In this document: positions 34,624 through 43,712 of the stretch, in pieces | Position numbering within the stretch: the first letter of the stretch is position 1 | Layout: each line of letters starts with the position of its first letter | Origin: Virgibacillus sp. NKC19-16 | GTDB lineage: Bacteria > Bacillota > Bacilli > Bacillales > Amphibacillaceae | NCBI RefSeq assembly: GCF_021560035.1 | Contig: NZ_CP074373.1 | Coordinates: forward strand, 3,654,001 to 3,718,000 | Direction of reading: 5' to 3' | Length of the DNA: 64,000 nucleotides | Made by a program: the position numbers and the translations under genes | The notes under the pieces: model-generated | Seen by the model: the letters and a program-made list of their open reading frames with translations, nothing else | What the model was told of the DNA's origin: nothing | Databases searched by the model: none

Positions 34624-36039
34624 ATGCAAAAGAAGTTTTTATATCTAATTGTCGCCATCCTGTTTCTATCTTTCACCTCTACTTCAGCTCTAGCAAAACA
34701 TGATGCTGGACAAGATGTGGAGAATGTCCATTTTAATTCCACTGTAGTCGATGGTCATAATGATACGATGATGAAGGTGGTAGATAAGGATACATGGTTA
34801 CCTGAAACAGACATCGGAGACAATACATCATTTCAACTTGATATACCTAAGCTTCAGACAGGCGGTATCGACGCTCCTTTCTTTGCAGCATATACATCCG
34901 GATATTATGATAATAACCCCCGCAGTATTAGCAGGACGTTAGCCTTGATTAATGCGTTATACTGGACAGAAGAACAAAATCCGCAAGATCTCAAAATCTC
35001 ATCCACTACCAAAGAAATCAAACAAACAGTAAAAGATAATAAAATTGCAGCTGTCCCTGCAATCGAAGGGGCTTATTCCATGCAAGAACACAATGCATTG
35101 GGACTCCTGCATCAATACAATGACCTTGGCGTGAAAGTTATCGGCTTTAATTGGAATTATTCAAATGCCCTCGGTGAAGGCGCTGACAGAGTATATGGCG
35201 ACCCTGAAAGAACACCTTCAGAAGGTGGCTTGACAGAGTTGGGTGCTGAGGTGACTCAGGAAATGAATAAGCTAGGGATGGTCATTGATGTGTCTCACAT
35301 GTCCAGAAATACATTCTGGGACGTAATCGAAGTCTCTGAAGCTCCTGTAATAGCATCCCATTCAGGAGTAAATGGATTAAAAGATCACCAACGCAATCTG
35401 ACAGAAGAACAGCTTTTGGCGCTTGAAGAAAATGGGGGTGTCATCAATATCGTTTTTTACCCTGCATTTTTGACAGACAATTCAACTGGTTACGCTGAAG
35501 ATATCGTTGATCATATCGAATATGCTGTTAATTTGATCGGCATTGACCATGTCGGACTAGGGTCTGATTTTGACGGTGCCTCAATGCCTGACGATCTGCA
35601 AGATGCATCAGAAATGCCTGAAATCACGAAGGAACTAGTCAGTAGGGGGTATTCAAATCAAGAAATTGAGAAAGTGCTAGGAGGAAATCAACTGCGTGTC
35701 CTTAAAGATGTCGAAAAAGCGGCAGAACATGACCCATCAAAACGTGGTATGAGCCCTGTTGTCAAGCCTGATTACGAAATGGGAGAAATCATTGATAGCA
35801 GAACACCCCTTCTAACGGCAGAAATAGAAACAAAAAGAGGAGCACCTGTTGATAAAGACAGTCTTAAAGTTATTGTAGATGGTATCCCTTATGAACCTGA
35901 TTTTGATAAAAATACATCAACATTATCACTGCAGCTGACTGAAGACTTACAGGAACGTTTTCATGTGGTGACCTTTGAGGCTAAAAACATAGCAGGCAAG
36001 GTCACAAGAGAAACTCGGATATTCTATATTGACGATTAA
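34624..36039 (+). CDS. Secreted M19 (renal-type) membrane dipeptidase
   Basis: Exported zinc dipeptidase that cleaves Xaa-Xaa dipeptides. 471 residues: signal peptide FLYLIVAILFLSFTSTSALA (about 5-24), then the M19 barrel with metal ligands in VVDGHNDTMM, the bridging Glu in IEGAYSM, His in VIDVSHMS and IASHSGVNG, and GLGSDFDGA. The last about 80 residues after 390 form an extra beta domain (TAEIETKRGAP, IVDGIPYEPDF), longer than the usual family. GAGGAGGAAA precedes the ATG. Confidence 0.9.
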   Translation: MQKKFLYLIVAILFLSFTSTSALAKHDAGQDVENVHFNSTVVDGHNDTMMKVVDKDTWLPETDIGDNTSFQLDIPKLQTGGIDAPFFAAYTSGYYDNNPRSISRTLALINALYWTEEQNPQDLKISSTTKEIKQTVKDNKIAAVPAIEGAYSMQEHNALGLLHQYNDLGVKVIGFNWNYSNALGEGADRVYGDPERTPSEGGLTELGAEVTQEMNKLGMVIDVSHMSRNTFWDVIEVSEAPVIASHSGVNGLKDHQRNLTEEQLLALEENGGVINIVFYPAFLTDNSTGYAEDIVDHIEYAVNLIGIDHVGLGSDFDGASMPDDLQDASEMPEITKELVSRGYSNQEIEKVLGGNQLRVLKDVEKAAEHDPSKRGMSPVVKPDYEMGEIIDSRTPLLTAEIETKRGAPVDKDSLKVIVDGIPYEPDFDKNTSTLSLQLTEDLQERFHVVTFEAKNIAGKVTRETRIFYIDD

Positions 36040-36063
36040 AATCAATTGTTATCATGCTTAAAG

Positions 36064-36091
36064 GAGCAGGATGAATGGTTACATCCTGCTC
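36064..36091 (+). terminator. Terminator of the dipeptidase gene
   Basis: GAGCAGGATG / CATCCTGCTC 10-bp stem with TCTCTATTC after it. Confidence 0.65.
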
Positions 36092-36165
36092 TCTCTATTC
36101 GAAAATATTCTAAAATCTATCTTTTATGACAATTTAAAAGTTAAACAACATAGGGCTCTCAACCC

Positions 36166-36364
36166 TCATTTTTTGTACATTTCTTCCATTGATTTACTTA
36201 TTTTCTCTAAAAAGGCTTCTTACTCCGGTGTCAAAATGGTAGGAATCTGAAAATCTGCTACGTCTGATTCCATTGACTTCTGTGCTTTTTCAAGTTGTTC
36301 TTACCATAATCCTTGGTCGACTTCCAATTTCACTAATTGTAAAAACAAGCTCTTGCGTTTCCAT
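36166..36364 (-). pseudogene. Decayed small gene (multiple stops)
   Basis: METQELVFTISEIGSRP starts cleanly at 36364, then shifts frame; downstream codons give EQLEKAQKSMESDVADFQIPTILTPE, a stop, then EAFLEKISKSMEEMYKK before TGA at 36166. Two TAA codons and a frame change mark it as dead. Original family not recognised. Confidence 0.6.
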
Positions 36365-36497
36365 ATAAACCATCCCTCTATCTATATCGTAATCTCAGAT
36401 TAGCATCTGATGTAACGGAGGGCACAAGCCGATTTCTGTTCCTTTTGAAAACATTACATATATTAGTTTTACGCGCATTAACCTGGGGTATGTATGA

Positions 36498-36692
36498 AAA
36501 GAAAGGCGGGTTCTAATAATCGCTATTAAAGAAACTACATACATGCATTTTGTTCGTGAATTTGAAAATCGAATTAATCGAGAGTGAATAACCGATGAAA
36601 AGGAATTCCTAAGATGGGTAGCCAAAAATCATGATTTGGAATTAAAAGAAAAATTAAGGATAAACAACATTTCTAAAGCCTACACTATTTGA
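36498..36692 (+). pseudogene. Remnant of a small coding sequence
   Basis: One frame reads AIKETTYMHFVREFENRINRE, a TGA at 36585, then ITDEKEFLRWVAKNHDLELKEKL and NNISKAYTI to a stop at 36690-36692. It has coding-like composition but no start or ribosome site. Likely a relic. Confidence 0.4.
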
Positions 36693-36852
36693 AACCTATC
36701 ATAAGTGAAAACTGATCGTAATTGATCAGTTTTTTCTGTAAGCTTCCTCCAGCTTTAATATTTATTCTAGAACAGAATTGTATACATTTTTTTAAAAGGA
36801 TTAAAAATAAAGAGACTGCTTGAGCAGTTAATCCCTGCTCAGGAGTCTCCCT

Positions 36853-37494
36853 TCACTCCAGCCTCCGATCACAAATAGCAAACAACGGGCAACCCTCACA
36901 TATCGGCGCCTGCTTGCAATGAACCTTCGCATGCTCCACGATAAGCGCATGAAATTCATTATACAGCTGCAAATCACCGGGAGTCGCTTCCTCTATCTCT
37001 TTACGAAACCCGTCATACGATTTTGGCATATCCAACCCAAGCCGATAAAAAATCCTTCGCGCATAAGCATCCACCACGAAAATCGGTTTATCAAATGCAT
37101 ATAACAGCATCACATCCGCAGTCTCTCTGCCGATTCCGTTGATCGTTAATAACTCCCGGCGTAGTTCCAGCTTGTCCACGTCTTTAAATTTATCAATGTC
37201 AAAATCATAGCCCTTAAACCATTCCAGGAAAGCCTTGATTCGTTTTGCCTTTATATTGAAAAAGCCGCTCGATCGGATCAGCTGGGCAAGCTCTTCGACA
37301 GACATGCGATCAATGACTGCCGGATCCAAAAGGGTGCGCAAGTTATGAAGTGCTTTGTTCGCATTCCGCCAGTTCGTGTTTTGCACAAGGATGGAGCCAA
37401 TCATCATCTCGGGAATCGTCTCAGCAGGCCACCAGTTTTGTGGGCCGTAATAATCGTACAGCTTTTGGTAGATTAATTGATAACCGCCCTCCAT
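36853..37494 (-). CDS. HhH-GPD DNA glycosylase (endonuclease III / MagIII-like)
   Basis: 213 residues: HhH motif LLTINGIGRETADVMLLYAF with the usual Nth lysine replaced by Glu (GRET rather than GRKT), catalytic Asp in VVDAYARRI, and an iron-sulfur cluster loop CKQAPICEGCPLFAIC (C-x5-C-x2-C-x5-C). Lack of the lysine suggests a monofunctional glycosylase such as 3-methyladenine MagIII rather than an AP lyase. Its ATG shares one base with the stop of ogt (TGATG), so translation is coupled and the pair forms an alkylation-repair unit. Confidence 0.82.
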   Translation of the reverse strand: MEGGYQLIYQKLYDYYGPQNWWPAETIPEMMIGSILVQNTNWRNANKALHNLRTLLDPAVIDRMSVEELAQLIRSSGFFNIKAKRIKAFLEWFKGYDFDIDKFKDVDKLELRRELLTINGIGRETADVMLLYAFDKPIFVVDAYARRIFYRLGLDMPKSYDGFRKEIEEATPGDLQLYNEFHALIVEHAKVHCKQAPICEGCPLFAICDRRLE

Positions 37495-38003
37495 CAGCTG
37501 CTTTCCAGTCCTAATAATCGTTCTTTCATTGGGATACCACCACGAAACCCTGTCAATTTTCCGTTTTTTCCAACTACCCGATGACATGGTACAACGATCA
37601 TAACAGGATTTGCACCGATTGCCGCCCCAACAGCACGCACCGAGCCAGGCCTGCCGATATTTTCTGCTATATCTGTGTAAGTACGCTTTTCACCAAATGG
37701 GATATTTTGCAGCTCTGTCCATACGTTCTCCTGAAAATTTGTACCCATAAAATCTACCGGTAAATCGAAGGATTGGCGCTCCCCATTAAAATATTCCACT
37801 AATTCTTTCGCATAGGCCGCTACTTTATCCCAGTCTTCTACCAATGTGGCTTCTGGCCTTTTTGCGTCAAACCAATCTTTCACCTCATCCAGACCCTCAT
37901 TTTGTGAGCCGACAAAGCAAAGTCCCTTATCCGTTGCCGCTATATAGAGCGACCAGTCACGGGTATGGACGTGTCCGTAATATGCTTTGCTTTTGTATGT
38001 CAT
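37494..38003 (-). CDS. ogt: Methylated-DNA--protein-cysteine methyltransferase
   Basis: Suicide enzyme that takes the alkyl group from O6-alkylguanine. 169 residues; active-site PCHRVVG with Cys intact, preceded by ENIGRPGSVRAVGAAIGANP, and FGEKRTYTDIA in the recognition helix region. Contrast with the atl product at 11928, which has Trp at this site. ATG 38003 follows AGAGGTG. Coupled to the downstream glycosylase. Confidence 0.93.
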   Translation of the reverse strand: MTYKSKAYYGHVHTRDWSLYIAATDKGLCFVGSQNEGLDEVKDWFDAKRPEATLVEDWDKVAAYAKELVEYFNGERQSFDLPVDFMGTNFQENVWTELQNIPFGEKRTYTDIAENIGRPGSVRAVGAAIGANPVMIVVPCHRVVGKNGKLTGFRGGIPMKERLLGLESS

Positions 38004-38229
38004 GTTTAGCACCTCTTTTTAGGAATTTTTCCAAGTAACGGTTTGCTATTGCTCCTGCGTTATTTTACAATTTTTAATTGCAGTCACCCTTACTTCCCTC
38101 TTCCTTTATTTTACCACGCAAACCGGGTGAAAAAATCATTTTTCGTTTTAAAAAGGCAAATTATTAAAAGTTTAGTTTCATATATGGGCTTTGTTGTTAT
38201 TTATGCTAAAATGAATGGAAACGGTTTGG

Positions 38230-38450
38230 TTCGGGATTCGCAAGCCAGTGGTTCGGCTCTCATCCTGTTTCTTTCGGCTTTCGTGGGTCGTGTTTCGGCG
38301 CTTGTGCGGTTTCTTCGGCTTTCGCGGGCTACAGTTCGGCGTTCATTCACTTTCTTTCGGCTTTCACAGGCTACAGTTTGGCTTTCGCAGGCCGGAGTTC
38401 GGCACTCATGGGGTCAACTTCGGCATTCACCGCCCATAGTTCGGGATATA
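38230..38450. repeat. 21-bp imperfect tandem repeat array (11 units)
   Basis: TTCGG (once TTTGG) recurs at 38230, 38252, 38273, 38294, 38314, 38335, 38356, 38377, 38398, 38419 and 38440, nearly perfect 21-bp phase, with unit consensus TTCGGCTTTCGCRGGCTACAG. The period is about two helical turns. All frames can stay open because 21 is a multiple of 3, so open reading here is not evidence for a gene. A related array, inverted, lies at 47259. Confidence 0.85.
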
Positions 38451-38611
38451 GTCCAAACCACCTGTTTAGTGCATAATAAAAGTAGAGAGTATTGCAACCA
38501 AAATCTTAGAAGGTTGCACAAATAAAAAAGGCTTGCCAGCCCGATCAAAAAACCCTATCGTTAATAGCGACTAAACTGTTAATGATGGGAGTAATGAAAG
38601 GAATGCTGGCA

Positions 38612-38871
<260 letters not shown>

Positions 38872-38893
38872 GTGGTAACGGGATTGCAAGAGT

Positions 38894-38929
38894 GGGGTAC
38901 AAATCATGATATGATTTGTACCCCTTTTT
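38894..38929 (+). terminator. Strong terminator after the GH1 relic
   Basis: 14-bp perfect stem GGGGTACAAATCAT / ATGATTTGTACCCC, 3-base loop, TTTTT. Confidence 0.92.
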
Positions 38930-39051
38930 AATACTGTTGAAAAAAGACTGTTGATGTGTCGTTAGTGGATTATACTGTATGGATTTCTTTGAATGTGTGA
39001 TCACGCAGACATATGTCTTGGCTGCTGGGCGGGCTATTTTTACTGGGATCC

Positions 39052-39240
39052 GGGCGTCATGAATGGGTCATGGCTACCATCTGAGCTTCTTTTTCCGGGG
39101 TTTGGGCGCCATGGAAGCTTCATGGCCACCGTCTGGGCTTCTTTCATGGGTGTTCGGGCGTCATGAAGCTCCCTTCGTTACCAGGGCAACCTCTTTCTCA
39201 TGCTTGCGGGCACCTATAAGACTCATGGTGATCTAAACCC
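39052..39240. repeat. 52-bp tandem repeat array (about 3.6 units)
   Basis: GGGCGTCATG, GGGCGCCATG, GGGCGTCATG and degenerate GGGCACCTAT begin at 39052, 39104, 39156 and 39208, exactly 52 bp apart. Shared inner blocks include TCATGGCYACCRTCTGRGCTTCTTT. No gene found in 38930-39246. Confidence 0.85.
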
Positions 39241-39246
39241 ATCACT

Positions 39247-40113
39247 CTAATGTTTATCTTTTCCAAGCACCTCCTCAATAGCCACCGCTACGCCATGCTC
39301 CTTATTCGTCTTCGTCCGATAATCGCATATTTTCTTGATTTCTTCCTCCGCATTTTCCATCGCAACAGCATGCCCCGCCATTTTCAGCATGCTTACGTCA
39401 TTTAAATTATCACCGAGTGCCATGACGTCCTTCATTTCAACTCCCATGCTACTTGCCAGAATCTCAAGCGCTATCCCTTTTTGCGCCTGAGGGTGGTTAA
39501 ATTCAAGGTTAATATCGCCGGAAGATGTGATCGCAACCGCTTGCTTCTCGGTAAATTGCGTGCGAACCTTTTCCAATCGTTCTTTTTCCAGCGAAAAGCC
39601 CAGGATTTTAAAGATCTCAAGATTTTCCATCGCATACAAATCATCATAATTTTCGATGAATGACACCTGCTCCTCCTGCAAACGACTCTCAGCACCTTCA
39701 CGTATTTCAGCTTCAGACACATCCGGATTGGCTGATTTCATGACATCAATCATGACCTCCACAAAGTATTCCCTGCTTGTGGAATAGATGCCTTGATTTG
39801 TGAAAAATTCGAGGTACATCTCTTCTTCCTGGCAAACATTTTGAATTTTGCGAGCTATTTCTATGTCCAGCGCCACACTTCTTACTATTTTTTTATCAGA
39901 AGTATACGTCCTCGCTCCATTCATGGAAATGATCGGGCATGTTATATCTACTTCCTGAAGCGGTTTGTTTGCAGCACCATAAGATCTGCCTGTTGCAACA
40001 ACAAACTCGCACCCCTGAGCTATTGCCTTTTTAATTGCTTCTGCATTTTCTTTACTAACTTCACCTTGTTCGTTTAACAGGGTACCATCTAAATCACTTG
40101 CAATGAGTTTCAT
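39247..40113 (-). CDS. Cof-type HAD-IIB phosphatase
   Basis: Sugar-phosphate or cofactor phosphatase. 288 residues with motif I IASDLDGTLLN (4-14), motif II VVATGRSY, cap domain in the middle, motif III Lys in QAQKGIALEIL and motif IV VMALGDNLNDVSML. Matches B. subtilis YwpJ/YkrA-like Cof proteins. ATG after AGGAGAACG. Substrate unknown. Confidence 0.9.
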   Translation of the reverse strand: MKLIASDLDGTLLNEQGEVSKENAEAIKKAIAQGCEFVVATGRSYGAANKPLQEVDITCPIISMNGARTYTSDKKIVRSVALDIEIARKIQNVCQEEEMYLEFFTNQGIYSTSREYFVEVMIDVMKSANPDVSEAEIREGAESRLQEEQVSFIENYDDLYAMENLEIFKILGFSLEKERLEKVRTQFTEKQAVAITSSGDINLEFNHPQAQKGIALEILASSMGVEMKDVMALGDNLNDVSMLKMAGHAVAMENAEEEIKKICDYRTKTNKEHGVAVAIEEVLGKDKH

Positions 40114-40363
40114 ATCGTTCTCCTATCTAGCTAGCAGTTGAAACCGCGCTACAAATTACTTTTTTATATTTCCATATCTATTATAGTAGAACAAAACCTT
40201 TTTCTCCATCAAAAGCAGCCATGCACGTTTTTCAAATGAATTTACAATTAAATATGATATACTAGATAGAACCGCTTCATATTAAAAATCAAAGGCATCA
40301 GAGATAAAGCACACCAGCAAGCATAAAAATTTATCTTCATTGTCAGACTATCGGGGGAACAAC

Positions 40364-41431
40364 ATGAAACGGATTTTACAAATTGGCAGCGCTTTTATCG
40401 GAATTATTGTCGGTGCGGGGTTCGCATCCGGGCAGGAAATCCTACAGTACTTCACAAGCTTCGGGTACATGGGGACAATTGGGGCGATTATTGCTACTGC
40501 CCTGTTCGCATATCTGGGAATGACATTAACTAGGCTTGGAAGCAGATTGCGCGCGACGTCGCATAAAGAGGCTATTTATAAGGTAAGTGGCCGCTATCTT
40601 GGTGTTATTGTTGATTACATTATCATTTTTACCTTGTTTGGTGTAGGGGTCGTTATGATTGCAGGAGCTGGTTCTATTCCTAACCAGCAGTTCGGCCTAC
40701 CGCCAGCGGTTGGTATTTCACTGATGAGTATTCTCGTGATTTTAACCGTGATGATGAATGTTGATCGTGTGGTTGCGGTTATTGGGAGCATCACACCATT
40801 CCTTATCATTTCCATCATCATTCTTTCCATTTATAGCCTGTTTACCATGGATTCATCCTACACGGAACTTAATCCAATTGCTCAGGAATCGCCATCCGCA
40901 CTTTCGAACTGGTTCTTTTCGGCAATTAATTATGTTTCGTTTAATATTGCTGTGGGTGCTTCCATGTCTCTTCTCATGGGCGGATCTGAACGTGATGAAA
41001 AGACAGCGACTATCGGAGGGCTGATAGGAGGACTTGGTATTGGGGTCATTATTGTCTTAAGCCATCTTGCTATCTTTTCACAAGTTGATATAGTGGCGAG
41101 CTATGAAATGCCAATGCTAAAAATTGCTGATGATATATCACCTTTACTTGGAATGTTTTATTCCATCGTTCTGTTTGGGATGATTTTCAATACAGCGTTA
41201 AGTATGTTTTTCTCATTAGCCGCTAGATTTACGGAACAAGGAACAACGAAACATAAACTATTCGCTCTGATTTCAGGGCTCATAGCATTTAGCTTAAGCT
41301 TCTATGGTTTCACGGAACTTGTTTCCTTTTTCTATCCGCTTATTGGCACGCTAGGCCTTTTCCTAATTCTGGCTCTTCTCATTGCACCATTCAGAATGTC
41401 GGATGCGAAAAAACAAAAGGATAGATCATGA
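40364..41431 (+). CDS. ykvI: YkvI-like amino-acid-type membrane transporter
   Basis: 355 residues, about ten transmembrane helices, APC/LeuT-like. Begins RILQIGSAFIGIIVGAGFASGQEILQYF, with the broken-helix GAGFASG motif. GASMSLLMGGSERDEKTA and ALSMFFSLAARF match B. subtilis YkvI, an uncharacterised transporter. ATG 40364 behind GGGGG; the longer reading lacks a site. Substrate unknown. Confidence 0.85.
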   Translation: MKRILQIGSAFIGIIVGAGFASGQEILQYFTSFGYMGTIGAIIATALFAYLGMTLTRLGSRLRATSHKEAIYKVSGRYLGVIVDYIIIFTLFGVGVVMIAGAGSIPNQQFGLPPAVGISLMSILVILTVMMNVDRVVAVIGSITPFLIISIIILSIYSLFTMDSSYTELNPIAQESPSALSNWFFSAINYVSFNIAVGASMSLLMGGSERDEKTATIGGLIGGLGIGVIIVLSHLAIFSQVDIVASYEMPMLKIADDISPLLGMFYSIVLFGMIFNTALSMFFSLAARFTEQGTTKHKLFALISGLIAFSLSFYGFTELVSFFYPLIGTLGLFLILALLIAPFRMSDAKKQKDRS

Positions 41432-41443
41432 AAAGGAAAAGAT

Positions 41444-41473
41444 AAGGCGATACCCATTCACAGGTATCGCCTT
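41444..41473. terminator. Bidirectional terminator between ykvI-like gene and FMN reductase
   Basis: 11-bp perfect stem AAGGCGATACC / GGTATCGCCTT, TATTT on plus; serves both convergent genes. Confidence 0.8.
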
Positions 41474-41486
41474 TATTTACAAAAAC

Positions 41487-42047
41487 CTAATAAGAATTCG
41501 TCTCCATTCTTCCGATTCTCCCATTCATACGCACCACATCGTCCGCCAATTTCTTGAGTCTGGACAAAATCTGTTCATCCAGTATTTCTTTTTTTTCGTT
41601 AAAATACTTTTCCTCGATAAAGACATACTGTGGCAACGTCATGGCTTTCATATAGGAAAGGATGGGTTTAAGCTGATGTTCTACAACTAAATGATGCTTG
41701 GCAGATCCGGCGGTGGAAACAATGCCGACTGCTTTATTGCTTATCGCATCGATCGGCAGTAAATCAAATAGATTCTTCAGTGTCCCCGGAATAGATGCTT
41801 GAAAAATAGGCGTTCCAATAATAAAAGCATCTGCGGACAAAATTTTATTAATAATGAGCTTTGTGTCCCCCACGTAACCCGTAAAGGGACGCCCATCGCA
41901 AAATTCCAGCTGATAGTTTTTTAGATCAATTAATTCGACATCAGCGTCAGGCTCACTTTTTTTTATATGATTTAAAACCTTCTCTACGGTCACCCTAGTT
42001 TTTGAGCCGACAATAGACCCAGAAATTCCTACAATCTTCAACTTCAT
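41487..42047 (-). CDS. NAD(P)H-dependent FMN reductase
   Basis: 186-residue flavodoxin-like reductase: IVGISGSIVGSKTRVTVEKV phosphate-binding loop, GTPIFQASIPGTLKNLFDLLP, IVSTAGSAKHHLVVEHQL. Similar to SsuE/YieF-type enzymes that supply FMNH2 or reduce quinones. A structured repeat lies upstream. No partner monooxygenase gene is adjacent. Confidence 0.85.
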   Translation of the reverse strand: MKLKIVGISGSIVGSKTRVTVEKVLNHIKKSEPDADVELIDLKNYQLEFCDGRPFTGYVGDTKLIINKILSADAFIIGTPIFQASIPGTLKNLFDLLPIDAISNKAVGIVSTAGSAKHHLVVEHQLKPILSYMKAMTLPQYVFIEEKYFNEKKEILDEQILSRLKKLADDVVRMNGRIGRMETNSY

Positions 42048-42135
42048 TCACCCCAGCTTTAATACATTCAGTCCTATATTATTTTAACTGATTTCTTTCT
42101 GTAATTCTTTCTTTATGCCTGAAACATTAGAAAAC

Positions 42136-42214
42136 TTGGTTGCCAACAGGCTTTTGGGTGACAACCAAAGCCCGCACTTATTCAGTAAGAAAGTATTTTA
42201 TATTTTCTTATCAG
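42136..42214. repeat. Two-hairpin structured repeat family D, copy 2
   Basis: TTGGTTG / CAACCAA (42136-42168), linker AGCCCGCACTTATTCAG, then TAAGAAA / TTTCTTA with AT-rich interior. The linker CAAAGCCCGCACTTAT is shared exactly with copy 1 at 22732 while the first stem differs in sequence but not in pairing. Confidence 0.65.
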
Positions 42215-42265
42215 CAAAAATAACCCCAGCTCGAACTGAGGCAATTTCATATAGGCAGGTGCAGA

Positions 42266-42553
42266 TTACCACCGCTTTACATGCTCCTTATAAGCTTTAA
42301 CAAATGCTTCCGGAGAGGACTTTACCGTGTAGGGGAAAACGCCAGTACTTGTGTGTATATAGAGGATTCCACCTTCACCGCCGATGAACCGGTAGGACAT
42401 ATCAAATACTTCATTCGCAGGAAACTCATGGTGCTGTGTAACAACTTTTTCATCATACAAATAGATGGTACGATTTAGTTCAATATCTCGTTGCTCAAGA
42501 CTGCTAACTTCACGTTCAATCTTAATATATGGCTGTTCGGCTATTAAATACAC
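42266..42553 (-). CDS. Conserved hypothetical protein, 95 aa
   Basis: GTG start behind GGAGGTACG. Predicted beta-rich: IKIEREVSSLEQRDIELNRTIYLYDEKVVTQHHEF, IGGEGGILYIHTSTGVFPYTV, SPEAFVKAYKEHVKRW. The C-terminal pattern is like small bacterial PH/YqeB-type proteins conserved in bacilli. Function unknown. Confidence 0.6.
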   Translation of the reverse strand: MYLIAEQPYIKIEREVSSLEQRDIELNRTIYLYDEKVVTQHHEFPANEVFDMSYRFIGGEGGILYIHTSTGVFPYTVKSSPEAFVKAYKEHVKRW

Positions 42554-42618
42554 GCACGTACCTCCAACTAACTTTTGATAGTGTTATATTACTAATCATG
42601 CGTTTACAAGTCAATGTA

Positions 42619-43029
42619 TTATCCTTCTGCCAGCCGGAGATAATTTTTCCGCCATTGCAGCCATTGATGATCTCTCGTTTTCCTTGGGAGGAATTGGCGA
42701 ATGTCCTCTTCGTGATAGCCGACTTGAATCCTTTTTTCATCCATAATAATGGGACTTTTTAATAGCCCTGGGTTTTCATTAATTAGTGATAGTAATTCTT
42801 GTAGAGGAAGTGTGTCAATCTCCACATCCAGTTCTTTATACGCATTGGATCGTGTTGAGATAATTTCATCTGTCCCATCCAGTGTCATGCGGAGGACATT
42901 ATGCAGTTCTTTAACGGTAAGCGGTTCTTTCAATATATTTCTTTCCACATAGGAGACCCCATGTTTTCGTAACCATTCCTTCGCTTTTCTTGTTGATGAA
43001 CATGGTGCCCCGTAAACCATAACACTCAT
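42619..43029 (-). CDS. Spx/ArsC-family regulator, CxxT variant
   Basis: Spx proteins bind the RNA polymerase alpha C-terminal domain and respond to thiol stress through a CxxC switch. 136 residues; Spx hallmarks VERNILKEPLTVKEL, LRMTLDGTDEIISTRS, PIIMDEKRIQVGYHEEDIRQFLPR are present, but the switch reads C10-S-S-T13, so the second cysteine is lost. A paralogue (like Spx2 or MgsR) working without the disulfide switch is likely. C-terminal tail is charged and Trp-rich. Confidence 0.85.
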   Translation of the reverse strand: MSVMVYGAPCSSTRKAKEWLRKHGVSYVERNILKEPLTVKELHNVLRMTLDGTDEIISTRSNAYKELDVEIDTLPLQELLSLINENPGLLKSPIIMDEKRIQVGYHEEDIRQFLPRKTRDHQWLQWRKNYLRLAEG

Positions 43030-43072
43030 TTATCATACCCCATTCTTTTTATAGTATTGTGCAATTTTTCAC

Positions 43073-43687
43073 TTACTTATGCAGACCCTTTTTCAACAGA
43101 TGCATTTCAGTCGCATAATTTCTCATTGCCTCTTCATCTGATAATTCCTTGGCAAATTTTTCAATGAAATTACGAAAAGTTACGGATGTGAGAATTTGCA
43201 TGACATAAAATAATTCTTCATCCCCCGAAATATTCAACCGCTCTTTATTGATTAATCGGCTTATTTCCTTATGCTGGTCGTCACATTCATCGTCATCACT
43301 GAAAATTCGCGTGAATGCATCTTCTATTTTATGGGTCATATTTAAAAACGCATTTCTTAAAAAGTTGAGATTTTCTTCTTTTTTCGACTCCTGTAGGGTT
43401 ATACGAAATATTTCACCCATTGCATCAAATATATCACCATCGTATTTATTTAGGAGATGAACAAAAATTGCTCGCCTTTTCTTTGCTTGATCATTTAATA
43501 GATAAAAAAAGGCATCGTCCTTGTCTTTGAAGTATTGGTAAAAGCTCCCCCGTGGTATCTCAGCTGATTTTACTATATTGGAGATCGAAGCCTCAAATAA
43601 GGGTACCCTTGAAAATTCCTTCTCAGCTGCATGTATCAGTGTTTGTCTCTTATTCTCAGGTAGTTTATAAAACGTTTGTTTCGGCAA
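43073..43687 (-). CDS. TetR-family transcriptional regulator
   Basis: 204 residues: N-terminal HTH (LIHAAEKEFSRVPLFEASISNIVKSAEIPRGSFYQYFKDKDD, about 17-58, given here in two pieces: ISNIVKSAEIPRGSFYQYF) and an all-helical ligand domain. TTG 43687 is chosen because GGAGG is 7 bases upstream; the TTG at 43693 would leave 1 base. Three copies of a palindrome lie just upstream, suggesting autorepression. No transporter gene is adjacent. Confidence 0.85.
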   Translation of the reverse strand: MPKQTFYKLPENKRQTLIHAAEKEFSRVPLFEASISNIVKSAEIPRGSFYQYFKDKDDAFFYLLNDQAKKRRAIFVHLLNKYDGDIFDAMGEIFRITLQESKKEENLNFLRNAFLNMTHKIEDAFTRIFSDDDECDDQHKEISRLINKERLNISGDEELFYVMQILTSVTFRNFIEKFAKELSDEEAMRNYATEMHLLKKGLHK

Positions 43688-43712
43688 GATCAATCCTCCG
43701 ATTTCATAAATG

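Noticed and set aside
38215-38439. A 74-codon reading with heptad repeats (QFGFHRL-like)
   Set aside because: The 21-bp period keeps all frames open; no ribosome site precedes it, so it is a by-product of the tandem array.
38043-38525. A 160-codon reading across the 21-bp array
   Set aside because: Same reason; composition follows the repeat, not codon use.
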